64,000 bases of DNA, from NCBI RefSeq assembly GCF_026342835.1, contig NZ_JAPEMI010000005.1:57623-121622 (forward strand), read 5' to 3'. This document shows positions 59,153 to 64,000 of this stretch, piece by piece. The position numbers and the translations under genes are program-made. How positions within the stretch are numbered: the stretch's first letter is position 1; each line of letters begins with the position of its first letter. The notes under the pieces were generated by a model, which searched no databases, was not told where the DNA came from, and was given only the letters and a program-made list of their open reading frames with translations. This DNA is from Streptomyces sp. NBC_00154 (GTDB taxonomy: Bacteria > Actinomycetota > Actinomycetes > Streptomycetales > Streptomycetaceae).

Positions 59153-59704
59153 CCCGCTTCGTCGTTGCCGACTGCACCAAGGCATCCCATTGCGGTGCAG
59201 TTCCATCAAGAAGCCGGAGGGCAAGCCCGTTCTTGAGGCGCTTGCGTGCACGATGGAGACGAACCTGATAAGCACCCACGCCACAGCCGAGAATCTTTGC
59301 TCCTTGCGAGGAAGCCACCTCGTCCCACAACGCCAACCGAAGCACCTCCTGGTCCGCTTCGCTCAGAGCGTCGAACGCAGTGGCCATCTCCATGCGCAGC
59401 GCCACATCCTCGGTGTGGTCCCCACCCTCGTCATGCGGCTGGGCCTTCAACCACTCGGACACACGCAATCGGTGCTTGTCCGACCGATAGGCATTGGCCA
59501 GGGTCCGGCGCGCCACCCCGTACAGCCAGGCCAACGCCTTGCCTTCGGGCAGCTCACCGAACCTGCGCCAGGCGACCAGGAATACCTCGGCGACCACGTC
59601 GCCACGTGGTCGCCGTGGATCCGCCGGCGCACGTACGCATCGACGGCCGAATAGTGCCGCCTGTAGAGCTCGGTGAACCGCTGCTCGTCGCTCGTAGTCT
59701 CCAC
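59136..59704 (-). pseudogene. ECF-type sigma-70 factor gene with a one-base frameshift
   Basis: GTG 59704 with GGAGGGGAA upstream starts a good sigma region 2 (TTSDEQRFTELYRRHYSAVD, AYVRRRIHGDHVA). Near 59600 the frame breaks. The continuation DVVAEVFLVAWRRFGELPEG, then region 4 (LSEADQEVLRLALWDEVASS ... GVGAYQVRLHRARKRL), lies in another frame to 59136. One extra C in GTGGCGACG would restore DHVADVVAEVF, the usual ECF text. Repaired length is about 190 aa. Either inactivated or a consensus error. Confidence 0.75.
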
Positions 59705-59923
59705 TTCCCCTCCACCCTGTCTATGTGCGGCGGCCACGGCTCCTTACCGATGTTCGGAAGATTCTTTGGGCGGACCCGCGCCTTCACATCCGCACGCTGT
59801 GTCCTGCCCCCGTGCCGAGGCAGGACGGCTCTTGGCACGCTGGCAGCCCGGGACCCGGGGCGTGATGCCCGGGGTATGCGCCCTCTCCCGGTCAGGCGGT
59901 TCAATGACGTGGCGTTGATCGGG

Positions 59924-62599
59924 TCACTGCGCCCATTCGATGCCTAGTTCGGCCAGGGTGGCGCGCTGCTCCACGGTGAGTTTGTCGCGGCGGGTCTTGG
60001 TGTTCGTGATCCACACGCCCAGCTTCACCATGACGGGGGCGGTCTCGCTTTCCACGACGATCTCTTCTGCGTGCCCGCGCGGAACCCGGTGGTGTCGTTC
60101 GCGGGCGATGTACTGGGCGAGGGCCTGTACGCCCCTCTGGAAGGCTGCTGACGCCTTCCCGGACATCTTCCCGCCGCCCTTGGCTGCCGGGGTCGGGGCG
60201 GGGCGCTGGGCTGGCTGAATGCCCAGCCCGGTGAGCCGTTCCTGCTGCTCGGTGGTCAGCTGTGCCCAGGAGTTGGCCTGTCGCTGGAGCCACCGCCCGA
60301 GGTCGTCGCCTTCGTAGGTGACGCCGGGTTGGATGTCGGGGAGGTTGCCGCCGGGTTCGGTATTGGCGAGGTCGGCGAGTACCCGGTAGTGGCGTTGCCA
60401 GTTGAGTGGCCAGGGGCAGTTCCAGTCTTCATCGATGGCGGCGAGTTGCGCCGCGCGGTGCTCGGCCCGCTCCGGATCCTTGCCGATGCCGCCCTTGCGG
60501 CGGAGGTTGGCGATCAACTGTCCGATCGGGATCAGGCTGTCGGTGCCTCCTTCGCCCCATAGGGTGTCTTGGCGGGGTGCGAGGTGTCCGTGGGCCCGGT
60601 GAAAACTGCGCAACGCCGCGAGTTTGGTTTCCCATGCTTCGTCTCCGGGTTCCCAGACCATCCCGGCCTCCGGTGCGTCGAGGAGGGTTTTGCGGTGGTC
60701 GTCGAGTTCGCCGGCGCGGTATGCGCGGCGTTGTTGGTGGACCCACCTGCCGAGCGGGAACGCTTTCGTGACGCCGACCTCGGTCTCTGTGTCGTAGGGG
60801 ACCGCGTGGAGCCCGGTGATGTGGTTTTCGGTGCGCCAGTGTCGGAGGGCTTGGTAGCCCTCGAGCCAGACGAGGGTTTCGGGTCGGTACACCCGCGTAC
60901 GCAGGAACGCGGCGATGGTGGCCGGGTCTCGTGGAGTGGAGAAGTGGAGCAGCGCGGACTCGAGCACGGCCCGCGTCCCGTTCTCCTGGTCGACGACCTC
61001 ACCCTCGCCTTCGCCCTCGGTTCCGATGATGCGCCCGTCGGCGTCGCGTACGAGGTGGTGGGGTTTGGCCCGTGGCTGCCGCGAGAGTGCTTGCGAGGCG
61101 AGTTGTTCGACGAGGTGTTCCGAGTGTGAGCGGAGTCCGTTTAGGACGGTTACGAGGGGGCGGTAGCTGGCGGAGGCGATCATGTCGTCGGGGTCCTCGC
61201 CGGGTTCCAGGAACACCGGCACGATGATCCGGGCGACCTTCGTGGTCCCGTCCGGGTTGGGCCGCAGTGCCCGGCCGATGTTCTGGACGATCTCCACTTG
61301 GGAGCCGCGGGTGTCGGCGAAGCAGATCGCTTCGACTCCGCGTGTGCCGACGATGTCGACGCCTTCACCGAGCACGCGGACGGACGCGAGGAATGCCCGG
61401 TGGACCCGGCGGTTGTTGGCGTTGATGCCGCCTGCGAACTGTCGTAGGACTTCGCGGCGTTCGCTGACGAGGTGGTCGCCGCAGAGCCAGTTTGCCCAGA
61501 CGCGGTCTGGGGGGACGTGGCGGTAGGGCTCCAGGTTGTAGAGCTTTGCGTGGATTGAGGATGGCGGTAGTGCTGTGGCGTCTTCGAGGAATGTGTCGGA
61601 TGCTTCGGTGGCGTAGAGCTCGGCCGCGGTTTCGGGGAGCTTCTCTGCGAAGGCGGCTGCCTCTTCCACTCGCTGGTGGAACGTCATGACCGTATGCAGG
61701 TTGCGTGCGGCGGCGTGCTCCAGCAACGCGGTCTGCAGCAGCGCGAGGCGCCGGCCCCGCAGCGCTTCTTCCGACAGCCCCAGCACCGGCTCGGGGTCGC
61801 GGATTTCGATCACATCGATCTCGAAGCCCGCCAAAATCCCCCGCTCGATGGCCTCCGACAGTCCGAGTTCGTAGATCCATTCGCCGTACGTTCCGGCCGG
61901 GTCGGACGTCATGGAGGCGATGTCCAGCTCCTGCCCGTCCTGGCCTCTCTGCGGCCGGGGTGCGGCGAGGATGCGCGGAGTCGCGGTCAGGTAGAGCCGG
62001 AAGTCCGCGGGGATTCGCTGGTTGTCGTGGATCGCGGCCCAGGGCCGGCCGAGGTCTCCGGCGGTTCCGTGTGCTTCGTCCACGACCGCGAGGTCGAACG
62101 GCTCCATGGTCTGCCCGTACAGCCGCTGGCCGCCCGCGAGAGCGGCTTCCAACGGCCCGCGCACCTTCCGCTGCCCCAACGGGGCGTCGATGTCCTCGCG
62201 GTCGACGAGGGAGGCGTAGGTGGCGAACACGATCACCGGCCCGGAACCCGCCCACAGCGCGAGCTGGATCGGGTTGGTGGTCGTCCGCACGCCGAGCTGC
62301 TCCAGGACGTCGTCCTTCTCCAGCGAGCACACGGCAACCATCGGGGAGCGGTGGCCGACCCGGCGCCACGCCTGCGCGGTCTGCACGAGGAGGTCCAACG
62401 TGGGGACCGTGACGAGGATCCGGCCGCCGGGGAAGTTGTCCAGCGCGGCCGAGGCGGCCGTGATCGTCTTCCCGGAGCCGGTCGCGGAGACGACCGTGCC
62501 ACGGAGCCCCTCAGCGGGCACAGATGATCTTGCAGGGAATCCCACCCATTTACGGATGCCTGAATTCGCTTCTACCTGGTGTTCTCGAAGCTGGATCAA
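59924..62599 (-). CDS. ttrA: TtrA-like telomere-proximal superfamily 2 helicase
   Basis: 891 aa from a TTG at 62599 (CGGAGAA upstream) that overlaps the stop of the gene before it. Motifs: Walker A SATGSGKT (K44), DEAH box VVDEAHGTAG, YLTATPRI, and the late motifs GEGVDIVG and QNIGRALRP. The last 300 residues include helicase-associated repeats (WETKLAALRSFHRAHGHLAP; then LNWQRHYRVLADLANTEPGG). Helicase-like genes of this type (ttrA) sit next to telomeres on Streptomyces chromosomes and linear plasmids and have been linked to conjugation or end transfer. The location 1.4 kb from the end supports the call. Confidence 0.88.
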   Translation of the reverse strand: MIQLREHQVEANSGIRKWVGFPARSSVPAEGLRGTVVSATGSGKTITAASAALDNFPGGRILVTVPTLDLLVQTAQAWRRVGHRSPMVAVCSLEKDDVLEQLGVRTTTNPIQLALWAGSGPVIVFATYASLVDREDIDAPLGQRKVRGPLEAALAGGQRLYGQTMEPFDLAVVDEAHGTAGDLGRPWAAIHDNQRIPADFRLYLTATPRILAAPRPQRGQDGQELDIASMTSDPAGTYGEWIYELGLSEAIERGILAGFEIDVIEIRDPEPVLGLSEEALRGRRLALLQTALLEHAAARNLHTVMTFHQRVEEAAAFAEKLPETAAELYATEASDTFLEDATALPPSSIHAKLYNLEPYRHVPPDRVWANWLCGDHLVSERREVLRQFAGGINANNRRVHRAFLASVRVLGEGVDIVGTRGVEAICFADTRGSQVEIVQNIGRALRPNPDGTTKVARIIVPVFLEPGEDPDDMIASASYRPLVTVLNGLRSHSEHLVEQLASQALSRQPRAKPHHLVRDADGRIIGTEGEGEGEVVDQENGTRAVLESALLHFSTPRDPATIAAFLRTRVYRPETLVWLEGYQALRHWRTENHITGLHAVPYDTETEVGVTKAFPLGRWVHQQRRAYRAGELDDHRKTLLDAPEAGMVWEPGDEAWETKLAALRSFHRAHGHLAPRQDTLWGEGGTDSLIPIGQLIANLRRKGGIGKDPERAEHRAAQLAAIDEDWNCPWPLNWQRHYRVLADLANTEPGGNLPDIQPGVTYEGDDLGRWLQRQANSWAQLTTEQQERLTGLGIQPAQRPAPTPAAKGGGKMSGKASAAFQRGVQALAQYIARERHHRVPRGHAEEIVVESETAPVMVKLGVWITNTKTRRDKLTVEQRATLAELGIEWAQ

Positions 62600-63153
62600 A
62601 ACAATTCTCCGGGTTCGGGAAGGACCTGCTCGACCGAGGTGATCCGGTATCCGCCCTGCCGGTAAGGGCCGTCTGGGCGTCCGTAGACGGTCCAGGGCCG
62701 GTGGGCGGCTTCGCTGAGGGAGGAGGCCATCAGATGCACGGTGAGGCACGGTTCGCCCAAGCAGCCGGCCCGCTGGGCAACGAGCCGGTAGACCCGATGG
62801 CGCAGCATCTCGGCCGGTGCCCCGCCATGTTGCTCCGCCGCGGCTATGTCAGCGGCCACACGCTGCATCCGCTGCTCCTCACGGCGGCCTACACGCGGAT
62901 CCTGCCCCGGTACATAGACAGGCATCTGCCGCTCCGTCATCACGTGGGCTACACGCTTCCATTCAAGGTGCTCCCACACGGCGATCGCCAGCTCACTCAG
63001 GCTGAGGAGCTCTGCCAGTCCTTCGCGTGCGCGTTCCTCGCGTTCCCGGGAGAGCCGCACATGCGTCCGCACCTGGCCGAGGGCGAGCCCGGTGGCCTTT
63101 CTCGTCACACCGAGCCGCGCAATTTCTTCCGGAAGATATTCGTAGAATGACAT
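62596..63153 (-). CDS. Telomere-proximal hypothetical protein coupled to the helicase
   Basis: 185 aa from ATG 63153 (MSFYEYLPEEIARLGVTRKA); ATG 63210 is possible but lacks a ribosome site. Mainly helical: LALGQVRTHVRLSREREERA, AELLSLSELAIAVWEHLEWK, RREEQRMQRVAADIAAAEQH. The stop TGA overlaps the helicase's TTG start (TTGA), so the pair is translationally coupled. It is probably an accessory factor of the helicase. No known domain. Confidence 0.72.
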   Translation of the reverse strand: MSFYEYLPEEIARLGVTRKATGLALGQVRTHVRLSREREERAREGLAELLSLSELAIAVWEHLEWKRVAHVMTERQMPVYVPGQDPRVGRREEQRMQRVAADIAAAEQHGGAPAEMLRHRVYRLVAQRAGCLGEPCLTVHLMASSLSEAAHRPWTVYGRPDGPYRQGGYRITSVEQVLPEPGELF

Positions 63154-63429
63154 GAGCCCCGTCCGCGCCCAGAGGGTATCCCTTGTTTCTACCAACTCTA
63201 CATGCTGCATCAAATCAATGATGCGTGGCACCGAAACCAGGACACGAACGAGCGACCCCTCGTAGCCAGTCGCACACCCGGCCCCCTTCCCGGCAGACGG
63301 GGGCCGGAAAGGGCACGGGGGTCTGGGGCGAAGCGGAGGGCCTCGGTCCCGTTGGTGTGGGTCACCCCTTAGGGTGCTGCCAGACCAGGGCTTCATCATG
63401 ACGCCTGGCGGTTCATCACAGGGGCATGC

Positions 63430-63666
63430 ATGAGTAGGCAGACAGAACAACGGCGTCCTTGGATAGAGCGCACGCTCTTTGGCACCCCGTTCCGGGTGGC
63501 GGTCTACCTGACCGTTCTGACACTTGCCAGTCTGGTGAAACTCGTGTGGGCAGTACAGGACGACCACAGCTTCAAGGTTGTGGTGACCAGCTTCGTAATC
63601 CTGCTCAGCACAGCGGGCGCTGTGCTGTTCTGGCGTATCCACCGCAGAAGCCACCGGGCCCCCTAG
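63430..63666 (+). CDS. Small two-helix membrane protein next to the telomere
   Basis: 78 aa, ATG 63430, AGGGG upstream. Two hydrophobic helices (VAVYLTVLTLASLVKLVW and VVTSFVILLSTAGAVLFW) are flanked by basic ends. It is divergent from the helicase operon and the last gene before the telomere repeats. Function unknown. From 63667 to 63841 no gene is seen. Confidence 0.6.
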   Translation: MSRQTEQRRPWIERTLFGTPFRVAVYLTVLTLASLVKLVWAVQDDHSFKVVVTSFVILLSTAGAVLFWRIHRRSHRAP

Positions 63667-63841
63667 CCAGCCAGGCCCGCGCAGCGGGTCCAGGTCCTGA
63701 AGGCGAAGCCGGAAGGACTCAGGGTGGAGGAGCGCAGCGGACACACCCTCAGGTGAGATCTCACACCTCGCCTAACCGGCAACCCGTCCGCCCGCCCGCA
63801 ACGGGCCGGCCCCTACCCCCTGGAGCGCAGCGGAAGGGCAC

Positions 63842-64000
63842 GCCCGGCAAAGCCGGGCAGGGGTGAGCGAAGCGAACCCCAGACTCCGTGAAACGGAGTC
63901 AACTCTGGTGCGAAGCACCAGAGTCCACACCCCTGCGAAGCAGGGGTGCGCAACCACCGTGCGAAGCACGGTGGTTCGCTTGCACATCGCGCAGCGATGT
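63842..64000. repeat. Streptomyces-type telomere (right end, outermost bases missing)
   Basis: A series of palindromes with short loops: GCCCGGC-aaa-GCCGGGC (63842-63858), GACTCCG...CGGAGTC (63882-63900), a 23-base palindrome (63902-63924), a 21-base one (63928-63948), a 25-base one (63952-63976), each of the last three centred on GCGAAGC, and ACATCGC-gca-GCGATGT (63984-64000). Read inward from the right end, ACATCGCTGCGCGATGTGC then AAGCGAAC is the archetypal telomere's palindrome II and spacer as I remember it. Palindrome I (about 13-17 bases) is not in the window. Confidence 0.93.

Overview
The window is high-GC DNA with Streptomyces-type codon use, GTG/TTG starts and many 4-base start/stop overlaps. 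It carries a WhiB-like regulator, MurJ, an FxsB-type radical SAM enzyme and a Streptomyces telomere terminal protein (Tpg). The last 17 bases (63984-64000) and the hairpins before them match, in reverse complement, what I remember of the archetypal Streptomyces telomere just inside its outermost palindrome. The window is therefore very probably the right end of a linear replicon, a linear plasmid or a chromosome arm, short of its tip by roughly 15 bases.

Layout. (1) 1-17 kb: mostly rightward plasmid-type genes: a DUF6197-like gene, WhiB, a second sliding clamp (DnaN), a putative nuclease, a PemK/MazF-type toxin-antitoxin pair, a DUF6292-like DNA-binding protein and a leftward Y-family polymerase relative. 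A leftward MurJ paralogue and a TnpB-related element interrupt the series. (2) 17.6-26.4 kb: a Tn554-like element (two tyrosine recombinases plus a coiled-coil partner) split a Toprim (Spo11/TopoVI-A-like) gene exactly at a 6-base core. Its cargo is a large STAND-like ATPase with Sel1/TPR repeats and a small membrane peptide. (3) 26.4-48 kb: a graveyard and IS zone: IS1380, two IS3-family and one IS4-family elements, a MobF-type relaxase, a Ser/Thr kinase with a PQQ-like propeller, and broken genes. One IS3 element split a HEPN-like gene; the other split the toxin of an AbiE-like pair. (4) 48.2-51.9 kb: a small RiPP-type cluster: LuxR-type regulator, small secreted peptide, FxSxx-COOH precursor, second peptide, FxsB maturase and the stub of a further tailoring gene. 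(5) 52.0-57.2 kb: a TniA/TniB transposon with an unusual helix-turn-helix/TniB fusion and an unrecognised fourth protein. (6) 57.3-64 kb: telomere zone: tpg without tap, an ECF sigma factor with its CU044_5270-like partner, a TtrA-like telomere helicase translationally coupled to a small partner, a small membrane protein, then the telomeric palindromes.

How it fits together. Telomere maintenance (Tpg, helicase), DNA metabolism (extra clamp, Y-family protein, relaxase) and stability or defence genes (PemK pair, AbiE-like pair, HEPN-like, Vsr-like nuclease, STAND ATPase) sit among transposons. Many small genes show one-base shifts, most at C runs. These are either real decay or consensus errors in the assembly.
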